A stretch of DNA of 22,735 bases. Source: DASWRT01 sp036403035 (GTDB lineage: Bacteria > Pseudomonadota > Alphaproteobacteria > ATCC43930 > CGMCC-115725). The translations under genes and the position numbers were made by a program. The notes under the pieces were generated by a model. That model was not told where the DNA came from and did not search any database. It saw only the letters and a program-made list of their open reading frames with translations. Positions 1 to 6,644 of the stretch are shown here, piece by piece. Each line of letters opens with the position of its first letter. Position 1 is the first letter of the stretch. Location: positions 1 to 22,735 of the forward strand of contig DASWRT010000214.1 in assembly GCA_036403035.1 (NCBI GenBank). Reading direction: 5' to 3'.

Positions 1-290
1 TCGGCCATCATCGCCGCCGGATCGGCACCCTTGGCGAGCGTGTGGCCGTGGCCGCGATGCGTGCTGGTGATGACGTCGGCATGGTCGAGATGGACGCAGA
101 CGCCAGCGGCGACCGCCTCCTGACCGATCGACAGGTGCACCGCGCCGCGCACCTCGCCGTCCTTCTGCGCCTGCTCGGCGGCCTCCTCGAAGGCGCGGAT
201 GCGGCACATCGTCCGGTAGTGCCCAAGCAGGCGGCCGGAATCGACGTTGGACAGTTCCGGCGATTCAGCTGCGGCGCGATCGCTCGCCAT
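1..290 (-). CDS. Thiamine-dependent 2-oxoacid/acetoin dehydrogenase E1 component, alpha subunit (partial, N-terminal part)
   Basis: This is the first 96 residues of a leftward gene that runs off the window. The N-terminus reads MASDRAAAESPELSNVDS, followed by the family's opening helix (HYRTMCRIRAFEEAAEQA), the segment GAVHLSIGQEAVAAGVC, and the ThDP-region signature STHRGHGHTLAKGADP. These match E1-alpha subunits of pyruvate, acetoin and branched-chain dehydrogenases, which decarboxylate a 2-oxoacid (or cleave acetoin) on ThDP and pass the acyl group to a lipoylated E2. Two ATGs are adjacent (291-293 and 288-290). The purine tract AAGGGGGG abuts the first, so the second has the better spacing and is used here. 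An E1-beta gene would be expected beyond the left edge. The exact substrate cannot be read from this fragment. Confidence 0.85.
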   Translation of the reverse strand, partial: MASDRAAAESPELSNVDSGRLLGHYRTMCRIRAFEEAAEQAQKDGEVRGAVHLSIGQEAVAAGVCVHLDHADVITSTHRGHGHTLAKGADPAAMMA

Positions 291-293
291 CAT

Positions 294-404
294 CCCCCCT
301 TCTCGGCGGACGCGCGGAACGGTCGGGCGTCCTTGCAAAATCCGGCACTTGCGTCCTTTATCAACTATCGGCCAAGCGTCGCGGAAGGAACAAGGAGAAT
401 TCGG
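294..404. promoter_or_regulatory. Divergent intergenic region between the E1-alpha gene (-) and the duplicated-domain gene (+)
   Basis: This 111-bp gap must hold the start signals for both flanking genes. Rightward, TTGCAA at 333-338 and a CTTTAT/TTTATC hexamer at 356-362 are spaced about 17-18 nt, a weak sigma70-like pair. A clear AAGGAGAA Shine-Dalgarno lies just before the GTG at 405. No convincing operator palindrome was seen. Confidence 0.3.
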
Positions 405-1265
405 GTGAAGGCTGAGCCGAAGCCCCTGCCGCCGGCCGTGCTCGTGGCCGACAGCATCACCAAGCTCGGCGAGGAGGCTGCCGGGCGCGTCCTCGTCGCC
501 GCGTCGCACGGCGGCCTGTATCCCGGCTATCTCGCGGCAGCGGCGCGGCTGCGTGGCGTCATCTTCAACGATGCCGGGATCGGCCTCGACGACGCCGGCA
601 TCGCCTCGCTCGCTCGCCTCGACGACTTGGCCATGCCCGCGGCGGCGGTCGGCAATTTCTCGGCGCGAATTGGCAACGGGGCCGACATGATCGCGCATGG
701 CGTCGTCAGCCGAGTCAACCGGACCGCCGATGCCCTCGGCTGCCGGCCCGGCAATACCTGCCGCGCCTGCGCCCTCCGGATGGCGGCGTCGCCGTTCTCC
801 GGTCCTGCCGGAAGCCCGCCGCCCTACGATGAGGCGCGCACGCTGCTGCGACAGGGCGCGCCCGGCGAACCGAGCATTTGGGGTCTCGATTCCGCCTCGC
901 TGGTGCGGCCGGAGGATGCCGGACAGATCGTCGTCACCGGATCGCATGGCGGCCTGCTCGGCGACCGCCCGGAAACGGCACTGCGGGTCGATGCGCTCGC
1001 CGCCGTGTTCAACGACGCCGGGATCGGGATCGACCGCGCCGGCATATCGCGCCTGCGGGCGCTCAACGAGCGCGGCGTCGCCGCGGTGACGGTTGCGGCG
1101 GAGAGCGCGCGGATCGGCGACGCGCGGTCGGCCTGGGCGACCGGCCGGATCTCCGCCGCGAACGAAATGGCCTTGCGGGTCGGCGCCTACAGCAGCATGG
1201 GGATTCCCGAATTCGCCGATCTGGTGATCCGGCACAGGCAGCAACGGGGAGGAGCACAACGATGA
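405..1265 (+). CDS. Uncharacterised protein with two tandem copies of a SHGG/FNDAGIG domain
   Basis: I do not recognise this 286-residue protein. It consists of two homologous halves of about 95 residues. Half A (about residues 16-112) and half B (about 162-260) share, in order, a DS dipeptide, SHGGL, FNDAGIG-x-D-x-AGI, SARIG, and a G-x-(I/V)S-x-x-N motif followed by a helix ending in LG/VG. A linker (about 113-160) begins with a Cys-rich stretch, GCRPGNTCRACAL (C-x5-C-x2-C). Conserved His, Asp and Asn suggest an enzyme or a ligand-binding pseudo-dimer, but no function can be assigned. The start is GTG405, placed by AAGGAGAA 5-6 nt upstream; the open frame extends to 42 without an RBS and covers the divergent gene. 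The stop overlaps the ATG of the next gene (ATGA), so the two are probably translationally coupled. There is no signal peptide or membrane segment. Confidence 0.8.
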   Translation: MKAEPKPLPPAVLVADSITKLGEEAAGRVLVAASHGGLYPGYLAAAARLRGVIFNDAGIGLDDAGIASLARLDDLAMPAAAVGNFSARIGNGADMIAHGVVSRVNRTADALGCRPGNTCRACALRMAASPFSGPAGSPPPYDEARTLLRQGAPGEPSIWGLDSASLVRPEDAGQIVVTGSHGGLLGDRPETALRVDALAAVFNDAGIGIDRAGISRLRALNERGVAAVTVAAESARIGDARSAWATGRISAANEMALRVGAYSSMGIPEFADLVIRHRQQRGGAQR

Positions 1266-3025
1266 ACGATACCGCCGAAGCGGGTACGAACCGGCCGGGT
1301 GGCGTCATGACCGGCGGCCGTGCGCTCGCCGAGATGCTGCGCCTGCACGAGGTCGGGCCGATGTTCGGGATGGGCGGCTTCCAGCTCCTTCCCTTCTACG
1401 ACGCGCTGAACCGCCTCGGCCTCCGGCACTTCCTGATCAACGACGAGCGCTGCGGCACCTTCGCCGCGGACGCCTATGCCCGCGTCACGAACCGGCCGGG
1501 CGTCTGCGACGGGACGCTCGGTCCCGGCGCCACCAACCTCGTCACGGGCCTCGTCGAATCGCTGAACGCCGGGACGCCGATGGTGGCGCTGGCCGGCGAC
1601 ACCAACCGGGCGCATGCCTGGAAGAACATGACGCAGGAGTGCCGACAGACCGAGATCCTGCGGCCGGCGGTCAAGGAGCTGATCCGCGTCGAGCTGACGA
1701 GCCGCATCCCCGAGCTGGTGCGCCGCGCCTTCGCGATCGCGACCTCGGGCCGGCCGGGACCGGTGCTGCTCGACATACCGGAGGATGTCTGCCACGGCGA
1801 GCACGATTTCGCGCCGGAGGATTTCGACATCGACCCGGCGACGCTGCACGCCCCGGCGCGCCGCATCCGGCCGGCGCGCGAGGATATCGAACGCGCCGCT
1901 GCGATGCTGGCGCGGGCGCAGCGTCCGCTGATCCTTGCCGGCGGCGGCATTCACCTGTCCGGCGCGCAGGCGGCGCTGCTGCGGCTCGCCGAGGAGACCG
2001 GCATCCCGGTCGCCCACACGATGAGCGGCAAGGGCGCGATCGCCTGCACGCACCCGCTGTCGGCCGGTCTGTTCGGCCGCTACTCGCGGATCGCCAACGA
2101 CCTGATCGCGGCGTCGGACTGCCTTCTCGTCGTCGGTTGCAAGCTCGGCGAGATCGCGACGAAGCGGTATACGCTGCCGCCGGCCGGCGTGCCGGCGATC
2201 CATCTCGACATCGTCGCCGAGGAAATCGGGCGCTGCCGACGCGCCGATCTCGCGCTGTGGGGCGACGCGACGGCGGGGCTGGAGGATATCGCAGATGCCC
2301 TCGCCGGCCGCGAATCCGAACGGCTGCGCGCCGCGCGCCGGGATTATCTGGCGGAACTGCCGGCACGGATGTCGGCATGGCGCGAGGAGGCGGCGCCGCG
2401 GATCGATTCGGCGGAGCGGCCGATCCATATGGCGCGGCTCTGCCGCGAGCTGAACGCGGCGATGCCGGCGGAAAGCATCCTGGTCGCCGACGGCGGCTTC
2501 GCCGCGCACTGGACCGGACTGCTCTACGACACCAAGGCGGCCGGCCGGCATTACATCGCCGACCGCGGGCTCGCCTCGATCGGCTACGGGCTGCCGGGCG
2601 GCATGGGCGCCGCGCTGGCCGCCCCCGACAAGCCGGTCGTCGCGATGACCGGCGATGGCGGCTTCAACATGGTGCTGGGCGAACTGGAGACGGCGCGGCG
2701 AGCCGGAATCGGCAACCTCACGGTGGTCGTCGTCAACAACGCCGCGTCGGGCTATGTCAAGGCGTTGCAGCACGCGATGTTCGGCGGCCGATACCAGTCG
2801 GCCGACCTTATCGAGATGGATTACGCGGCGATCGCCGATGCGATGGGCTGCCGCGGCATCCGTGTGGACGACCCGGACCGGCTGCCGGCGGCGCTGACGA
2901 CCGGGATCCGTGAACGCGACAAACCGACCGTGATCGACGTCGTCGTGACCCGCGACGCCGGCAAGATGCTGCCCGGGGTCGACAGCCGCACCGCCGAGAT
3001 CAAGAAGGGCGACCGCGTGGCGTAG
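1262..3025 (+). CDS. ThDP-dependent enzyme, acetolactate synthase/benzoylformate decarboxylase family
   Basis: This 587-residue protein has the three-domain layout of POX/ALS-type ThDP enzymes. The Pyr domain carries the catalytic Glu (INDERCGTFAADAYAR, Glu62). A central domain follows, and the PP domain carries the Mg/ThDP motif beginning GDGGFN at about residue 464 and ending NN near 493. The family decarboxylates 2-oxoacids or carboligates them. The reaction here is unknown: there is no partner small (ACT) subunit nearby, so ordinary branched-chain acetolactate synthase is less likely. The start is the ATG at 1262, inside the stop of the preceding gene and preceded by GGGGAGGAG. Coupling with the duplicated-domain gene suggests a common pathway. 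The flanking E1-alpha gene is a second ThDP enzyme but lies on the other strand. Confidence 0.85.
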   Translation: MNDTAEAGTNRPGGVMTGGRALAEMLRLHEVGPMFGMGGFQLLPFYDALNRLGLRHFLINDERCGTFAADAYARVTNRPGVCDGTLGPGATNLVTGLVESLNAGTPMVALAGDTNRAHAWKNMTQECRQTEILRPAVKELIRVELTSRIPELVRRAFAIATSGRPGPVLLDIPEDVCHGEHDFAPEDFDIDPATLHAPARRIRPAREDIERAAAMLARAQRPLILAGGGIHLSGAQAALLRLAEETGIPVAHTMSGKGAIACTHPLSAGLFGRYSRIANDLIAASDCLLVVGCKLGEIATKRYTLPPAGVPAIHLDIVAEEIGRCRRADLALWGDATAGLEDIADALAGRESERLRAARRDYLAELPARMSAWREEAAPRIDSAERPIHMARLCRELNAAMPAESILVADGGFAAHWTGLLYDTKAAGRHYIADRGLASIGYGLPGGMGAALAAPDKPVVAMTGDGGFNMVLGELETARRAGIGNLTVVVVNNAASGYVKALQHAMFGGRYQSADLIEMDYAAIADAMGCRGIRVDDPDRLPAALTTGIRERDKPTVIDVVVTRDAGKMLPGVDSRTAEIKKGDRVA

Positions 3026-3036
3026 CGCAACGCTTC

Positions 3037-3123
3037 TTCGAACCGCGAAGGCACCAGGATCTCGCTGCACGCTGCGCGTGCGTGGAAACGCCGCTTGGTG
3101 CCTTCGTGTCTCGGTGGTTCGAA
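3037..3123. repeat. Interrupted inverted repeat (palindromic intergenic element)
   Basis: The left arm is TTCGAACC (3037-3044) plus CGAAGGCACCA (3046-3056). The right arm is TGGTGCCTTCG (3096-3106) plus GGTTCGAA (3116-3123). A second small hairpin, GCACGC-TGC-GCGTGC (3067-3081), lies between the arms. Transcribed, this would fold into a long hairpin just after the ThDP gene stop, so it may act as a processing or termination signal. The arm sequence resembles the widespread 'TTCGTGTCTTCGTGG' type of dispersed intergenic repeat. Confidence 0.6.
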
Positions 3124-3193
3124 CGTCCTTGGGGACCGGTCGGGGCGTTCGCCGGCAAGCCTTCCTTTACCGCCGCGCGCGCACGCTCCACAC

Positions 3194-3562
3194 ATGCGCG
3201 CATCGCCGGCCGCCGCCCTCCTATCCCTGATCGTACTGCTTGCCGCGGCCGCTCCCGCAACCGCCGGGCAGACGGTGCTGACCTCGCGCTCGCCCTACTG
3301 GAAGGTCGGCGAGCGCGACGATGCGTTGAGCCGCGCCTGCGCGCTCAACCGCTTCAACATGGAGGAGCCGGAACGGCTGGTCGCCCGATTCGTCGGCAAG
3401 GACGGGCCGGAGGTACTGGGGATCGCGAAGGGGAGCGGCCTCAACCTTCGCGATCCGGACCGCCGGGCGAAGCCGGCGGAGGACTATTTCTTCCGCAACC
3501 ACGGCACCACGGCCTGCGAGGTCTATGTCGGAGGCCGCAGGAAAGGCGCACAGAAGAAATAG
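3194..3562 (+). CDS. Small secreted protein of unknown function
   Basis: This 122-residue protein starts with a typical Sec signal peptide: MRAS, a hydrophobic core AAALLSLIVLLAAAA, then PATA-G, with likely cleavage after residue 24. The mature part (about 98 residues) contains two cysteines (in SRACALNRF and TTACEVYVG) that could form a disulfide, and a basic C-terminus (GGRRKGAQKK). I do not recognise a family. The start at ATG3194 is chosen because it gives a clean signal peptide. The open frame reaches back to 3095, but that part crosses the palindromic repeat. No strong Shine-Dalgarno is visible, which lowers confidence in the exact start. It lies tail-to-tail with the methyltransferase gene, 16 nt away. 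Confidence 0.6.
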   Translation: MRASPAAALLSLIVLLAAAAPATAGQTVLTSRSPYWKVGERDDALSRACALNRFNMEEPERLVARFVGKDGPEVLGIAKGSGLNLRDPDRRAKPAEDYFFRNHGTTACEVYVGGRRKGAQKK

Positions 3563-3578
3563 CGACGCCGGCGGGCGA

Positions 3579-4217
3579 TCAGCCGACGTGGCTGGCCGGC
3601 TTGTCGTTGACGCAGCGCAGCAGCGTCCAGTAGCCGAACAGGTTGCTCGGCCGCATCTCGCGGACCGTAAGCTTGCTCCCCGCCAGGAAATCGTCGAGCG
3701 GGAAATCGGCATGGAAGCCGATCTTGCCGGCGAGCGGAGCCAGACGCTTTTCGATGAAGCGCATCGCGCCGTTGTCGCTGGTGAAGTGATTGACGATCAC
3801 GATCGAGCCGCCGGGACGGCAGACCCGGCGCATCTCCTCGGCGAACCGCGCCGGATTCGGCACGACGGAAGCGACATAGAGTGCGAGCACGGCATCGAAG
3901 GAGTTGTCCTCGAAGCTCATATGCTCCGCATCCATCTCCAGCAACGTGTCGACATGGGTGAGCTTGCGCTCGGCGACGCGGCGCTCCGCCCTCGCCAGCA
4001 TCTCCTTCGAGACGTCGATGCCGGTGACCCGGGAGTCCTTGCGGAAGTACGGAAGGGAAAGGCCCGTGCCGACGCCGACTTCGAGGATTCGCTGGTTCGG
4101 CTGGTCGTTGGCGACCCGCACAGCCTCCTTGCGGCCGGGATGGAACACCGGCCCGAAGACGACATCGTACGACCCGGAGAAGAGTCGGTATGTCCGAAGA
4201 GTATCCTGCAAATCCAT
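3579..4217 (-). CDS. pmtA: PmtA-type phosphatidylethanolamine N-methyltransferase / class I SAM methyltransferase
   Basis: This 212-residue soluble Rossmann methyltransferase has SAM motif I ILEVGVGTGLSLPYF (about residues 44-58), the acidic strand-2 residue in VTGIDVSKEML, the motif II region FDAVLALYVASVV and RVCRPGGSIVIVNHF (motif III). The N-terminal YDVVFGPVFHPGRKEAV and overall length fit the Rhodobacter-type PmtA, which methylates phosphatidylethanolamine stepwise to phosphatidylcholine at the membrane face. The start at 4217 (MDLQDTL) follows a GGAGG about 12 nt upstream; an upstream GTG at 4241 would add eight residues that overlap this purine tract. Substrate assignment rests on remembered family resemblance; a ubiquinone or other small-molecule methyltransferase is the alternative. 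Confidence 0.75.
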   Translation of the reverse strand: MDLQDTLRTYRLFSGSYDVVFGPVFHPGRKEAVRVANDQPNQRILEVGVGTGLSLPYFRKDSRVTGIDVSKEMLARAERRVAERKLTHVDTLLEMDAEHMSFEDNSFDAVLALYVASVVPNPARFAEEMRRVCRPGGSIVIVNHFTSDNGAMRFIEKRLAPLAGKIGFHADFPLDDFLAGSKLTVREMRPSNLFGYWTLLRCVNDKPASHVG

Positions 4218-4290
4218 CGTAAGCTGAAACCTCCACCACACCCGTCGTGAGCGCGACCGTCAATCTATCCGTAACATCGCTGTTCGTCGA

Positions 4291-4303
4291 CCGTCACTGA
4301 CGG
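4291..4303. promoter_or_regulatory. 13-bp palindrome in the pmtA / DUF2383 divergent region
   Basis: CCGTCA-C-TGACGG is a perfect odd-length palindrome between the start of the leftward methyltransferase gene and the rightward stress-protein gene. It could be a half-site pair for a dimeric regulator, but no matching regulator is encoded nearby. Confidence 0.25.
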
Positions 4304-4354
4304 ACTTATTGAATCCGGGACTTTATTGCACGCTTGGAGGCCCCCGAAAGGGGC

Positions 4355-4379
4355 GGAACTTCGCCCCGACCCTCATGTT
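4355..4379 (+). promoter_or_regulatory. Candidate EcfG-type (general stress response) promoter
   Basis: GGAAC at 4355-4359 is followed after 16 nt by TGTT at 4376-4379. The alphaproteobacterial EcfG consensus is GGAAC-N16/17-CGTT, so this matches eight of nine fixed positions. The predicted transcription start falls shortly before the GGAGG at 4400-4404 that serves the DUF2383-type gene. The -35 sits inside a GGGGCG...CGCCCC inverted repeat (4350-4367). Confidence 0.5.
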
Positions 4380-4408
4380 TGCGAGAGGAGCAACCGACGG
4401 AGGACTGC

Positions 4409-4858
4409 ATGCAGAACGACGATGCGATCAGCACGTTGAACCACCTTGTCTCGATCGCCAAGGACGGCGTGAACGGCATGAATTCGGCCGCCGAGCAGGC
4501 CAACAACCCGACGGTGAAAAGCAAGCTCAGCTCGCTCTCGCAGGAGCGCAGCCGCGTCGCGACCGAACTGCAAGACGTCGTCCGGCGCCTGGGCGGCAAC
4601 CCGGACGACAGCGGCACCACGCTCGGCGCGGTGCACCGTACCTACATGTCGGTGAAAGACAAGGTGACGGGCACCAGCGACCAAGCGCTGCTCGACGAAT
4701 GCGAGCGCGGCGAAGACGTTGCGGTCCGGGAGTTCCAGGAGGCACTCTCGAAGGATCTTCCGGCGGATATCAAGCAGACCGTGCAGTCCCTGTTCACGCA
4801 GGTGAAGTCGTCGCACGATCAGGTGAAATCGCTGCGCAACAGCGCCGGCACGGCCTGA
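4409..4858 (+). CDS. PA2169/DUF2383-family four-helix-bundle stress protein
   Basis: The 149-residue all-helical, charged protein has a hydrophobic-heptad opening (DDAISTLNHLVSIAKDGVNGM) followed by AAEQANNPTVKSKLSSLSQER and a conserved middle (GGNPDDSGTTLGAVHRTYMSVKD, in two parts) typical of the PA2169/DUF2383 family of ferritin-like four-helix bundles. Their biochemical role is not established, but they are commonly stress-induced. The start at ATG4409 has an ideal GGAGG 4-5 nt upstream; a longer reading from 4334 would run through the promoter. The EcfG-like promoter just upstream supports induction by the general stress response (inference). No metal-ligand set typical of true ferritins is evident. 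Confidence 0.8.
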   Translation: MQNDDAISTLNHLVSIAKDGVNGMNSAAEQANNPTVKSKLSSLSQERSRVATELQDVVRRLGGNPDDSGTTLGAVHRTYMSVKDKVTGTSDQALLDECERGEDVAVREFQEALSKDLPADIKQTVQSLFTQVKSSHDQVKSLRNSAGTA

Positions 4859-4921
4859 TCGATACGGGCGCCCGCCCACACGAAAGGATCCGATGGCGGC
4901 GGCTCACGCCACCTCCCTCCG

Positions 4922-4955
4922 GCGATGCCGCCGTCGCGGCATCGCCCCTTTACCC
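4922..4955 (+). terminator. Rho-independent-type terminator after the DUF2383-family gene
   Basis: GCGATGCCGC (4922-4931), loop CGTC and GCGGCATCGC (4936-4945) form a perfect 10-bp stem, followed on the + strand by CCCTTTA. It lies 64 nt after the stop, between convergent genes. The reverse strand lacks a T-tract. Confidence 0.6.
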
Positions 4956-4988
4956 GGTCCGAACCGCCCCGGCGATAGGGCCGACCGA

Positions 4989-5522
4989 TCAGATCAGGGT
5001 GATGCGATCCGCCTCAAGGCCCTTGCGGCCGTCGACGACGTCGACGCGGACGCGCTGCCCCGGCCCGATCTCGGAGATGCCGCTGCGGCGCAATGCCGTG
5101 ACGTGCATGAACACGTCCTTTCCGCCGCCGTCCGGCGAGATGAAGCCGTAGCCCTTGTCGGGCTCGAACCACTTGACCGCCCCTTCGAGCGTCATCGCGG
5201 GACGCGCCGCCGCCGCCATCGGCGGACGTCGCTCCGTCGGCGCCACTGCAGTGCTGTTGTCGATGGTGATGACGGTGATCACCAGCGGCCCCTTGGCGCC
5301 GTTGCCGATCTCGCAGGTGATCGAAGCCCCCTCGCGCACATCCTCGTACCCGGCCCGACGCAGAATCGCCATCGGCAGGAACGCGTCCTGCGTGCCATCC
5401 GACAGCGTGACGAAGCCGAACCCTTTCGTCGAGTTGAACCATTTCACCTTGGCATCGACGCGGCGCGCGGGCGGCATCTCATCGTTGCGGAAAAACCCGG
5501 GGCTGGGGTGGCGGTCGTACAT
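4989..5522 (-). CDS. Twin cold-shock-domain protein
   Basis: The 177-residue protein has two CspA-type OB folds joined by a Pro/Ala-rich linker (about residues 88-111). Domain 1 (about 23-87) carries AKVKWFNSTKGFGFV (RNP1) and a divergent RNP2, DAFLPM, where the usual His of VFxH is missing. Domain 2 (112-177) has GAVKWFEPDKGYGFI and a canonical DVFMHV. Such proteins bind single-stranded RNA or DNA and act as RNA chaperones or antiterminators. The start at ATG5522 is chosen because AGAGGA precedes it by 3 nt; a GTG at 5537 would add MLRGP. Two-domain Csps are common in alphaproteobacteria. It converges with the stress-protein gene. Confidence 0.88.
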   Translation of the reverse strand: MYDRHPSPGFFRNDEMPPARRVDAKVKWFNSTKGFGFVTLSDGTQDAFLPMAILRRAGYEDVREGASITCEIGNGAKGPLVITVITIDNSTAVAPTERRPPMAAAARPAMTLEGAVKWFEPDKGYGFISPDGGGKDVFMHVTALRRSGISEIGPGQRVRVDVVDGRKGLEADRITLI

Positions 5523-5600
5523 GGGTCCTCTAAGCACAAAAAAAAGTCTAATGAATTACGATAACGTAAAAATGGGCGATTAGGCCAGCCCCACATCAAC
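5523..5600 (-). promoter_or_regulatory. AT-rich leader/promoter region of the twin cold-shock gene
   Basis: The 60-80 bp upstream of the Csp gene are strikingly AT-rich for this genome. They contain an inverted repeat TTACG-ATAA-CGTAA (5556-5569) and a run of eight T on the coding strand about 20 nt before the start codon. This could be the promoter -10 region or a temperature-sensitive leader. No confident -35/-10 pair was found. Confidence 0.35.
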
Positions 5601-5665
5601 GCATGCGGTTGCAGGCATCGCCGTGCGCGCAACGGTTCCTGCGCGCCGAACCGATTGCATCGCCG

Positions 5666-5704
5666 GAAAGGCCGGGAACGCGAGAAATCTCCGCGTCCCC
5701 GGCC
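5666..5704 (-). terminator. Terminator candidate of the SDR-FAH operon
   Basis: GGCCGGG-A-ACGCG (5670-5682) pairs with CGCGT-C-CCCGGCC (5692-5704), a 12-bp stem with one internal mismatch. Read leftward it lies about 20 nt after the FAH-hydrolase stop and is followed by TTTCC. The short T-run makes it a moderate candidate. Confidence 0.5.
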
Positions 5705-5723
5705 CGTGCCGCCGGCCTACAGC

Positions 5724-6572
5724 CTACTCCCGAAAGGCGACGACGCGCTGACGCTGCTCGCCGAGGCCCTCGATGCCGAGACGCATCGTATCGCCCGCCT
5801 TGAGGAACTGCGGCGGCTTCATGCCGAGCCCGACGCCCGCCGGCGTGCCGGTCGGGATGATGTCGCCCGGCATCAGCGTCATGAAGTGGCTGATGTAGCT
5901 GATGACGTGCGCCACCGGGAAGATCATGTTCCTGGTGTGCCCGTCCTGCATCCGCTTGCCGTTCACATCGCAGAACAGCGCGAGCTTCTGCGGGTCGGGC
6001 ACCTCGTCGGCGGTGACGAGCCAGGGCCCCAGCGGCGCGAAGGTATCGGCGCTCTTGCCCTTGCTCCAGTTGCCGCCGCGCTCGATCTGAAACTCGCGCT
6101 CGGACACGTCATTGACGACGCAGTATCCGGCGACGTGCTTCAGCGCGTCATGGACGGCGACGTAGCGGGTCACGCTGCCGATCACGATCCCGAGTTCGAC
6201 TTCCCAGTCCCCCTTCACCGAGCCTTTCGGGAGCATGACGTCGTCATACGGACCGGTGATCGCGGTGACCGCCTTCATGAACAGCACCGGCTCCTTCGGA
6301 GTCGGCGCGCCGGTCTCCTCGGCGTGGTCGGTATAGTTGAGGCCGACGCAGACGATCTTCGGCACCCGCGCGACGCAGGGTCCGATCCGCGGCTCGCCGC
6401 CGACCGCGGGCAGACTGGCCGGGTCGACCCCGCGCAGCTTCTGGAGCGACGCCGACGCCAGCGTCTCCGGGCCGATGTCCTGAACCACGCCAGACAGGTC
6501 GCGGATCTTGCCGTCGCGGTCGAGCAGGCCGGGCTTTTCCTGGCCCGCCGGGCCGTATCGCAGAAGCTTCAT
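5724..6572 (-). CDS. Fumarylacetoacetate-hydrolase-family enzyme, probable 2,4-diketo-3-deoxy-L-fuconate hydrolase
   Basis: This 282-residue FAH-fold protein begins MKLLRYGPAGQEKPGLLD. It carries the family core VGLNYTDHAEETG, the metal-binding DWEVELGIVIG and NDVSEREFQIERGG, and the C-terminal SYISHFMTLMPGDIIPTGTP. FAH enzymes cleave or hydrolyse C-C bonds in diketo acids using a divalent metal. This subtype is often labelled ureidoglycolate lyase by automated annotation. Placement 72 nt downstream of an L-KDF-dehydrogenase-like SDR supports the last step of non-phosphorylating L-fucose/L-fuconate catabolism: 2,4-diketo-3-deoxy-L-fuconate to pyruvate and L-lactate (inference). AGGAAAG lies 5 nt before the start. 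Confidence 0.82.
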   Translation of the reverse strand: MKLLRYGPAGQEKPGLLDRDGKIRDLSGVVQDIGPETLASASLQKLRGVDPASLPAVGGEPRIGPCVARVPKIVCVGLNYTDHAEETGAPTPKEPVLFMKAVTAITGPYDDVMLPKGSVKGDWEVELGIVIGSVTRYVAVHDALKHVAGYCVVNDVSEREFQIERGGNWSKGKSADTFAPLGPWLVTADEVPDPQKLALFCDVNGKRMQDGHTRNMIFPVAHVISYISHFMTLMPGDIIPTGTPAGVGLGMKPPQFLKAGDTMRLGIEGLGEQRQRVVAFRE

Positions 6573-6644
6573 CGGGCTTTCCTCGGTGTTGTTGGTGTCT
6601 TGCGGGGTGCGGCGCCGCGCAGCGCCGCAGGATCAGATGACAGG

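Noticed and set aside
42..404. N-terminal extension of the duplicated-domain gene to position 42
   Set aside because: It runs antisense through the E1-alpha coding region and its starts lack an RBS; GTG405 has a strong Shine-Dalgarno.
1187..3070. 627-codon open frame on the minus strand
   Set aside because: It is a shadow of the ThDP enzyme gene: Arg/Ala-rich, no recognisable motif, and explained by high GC.
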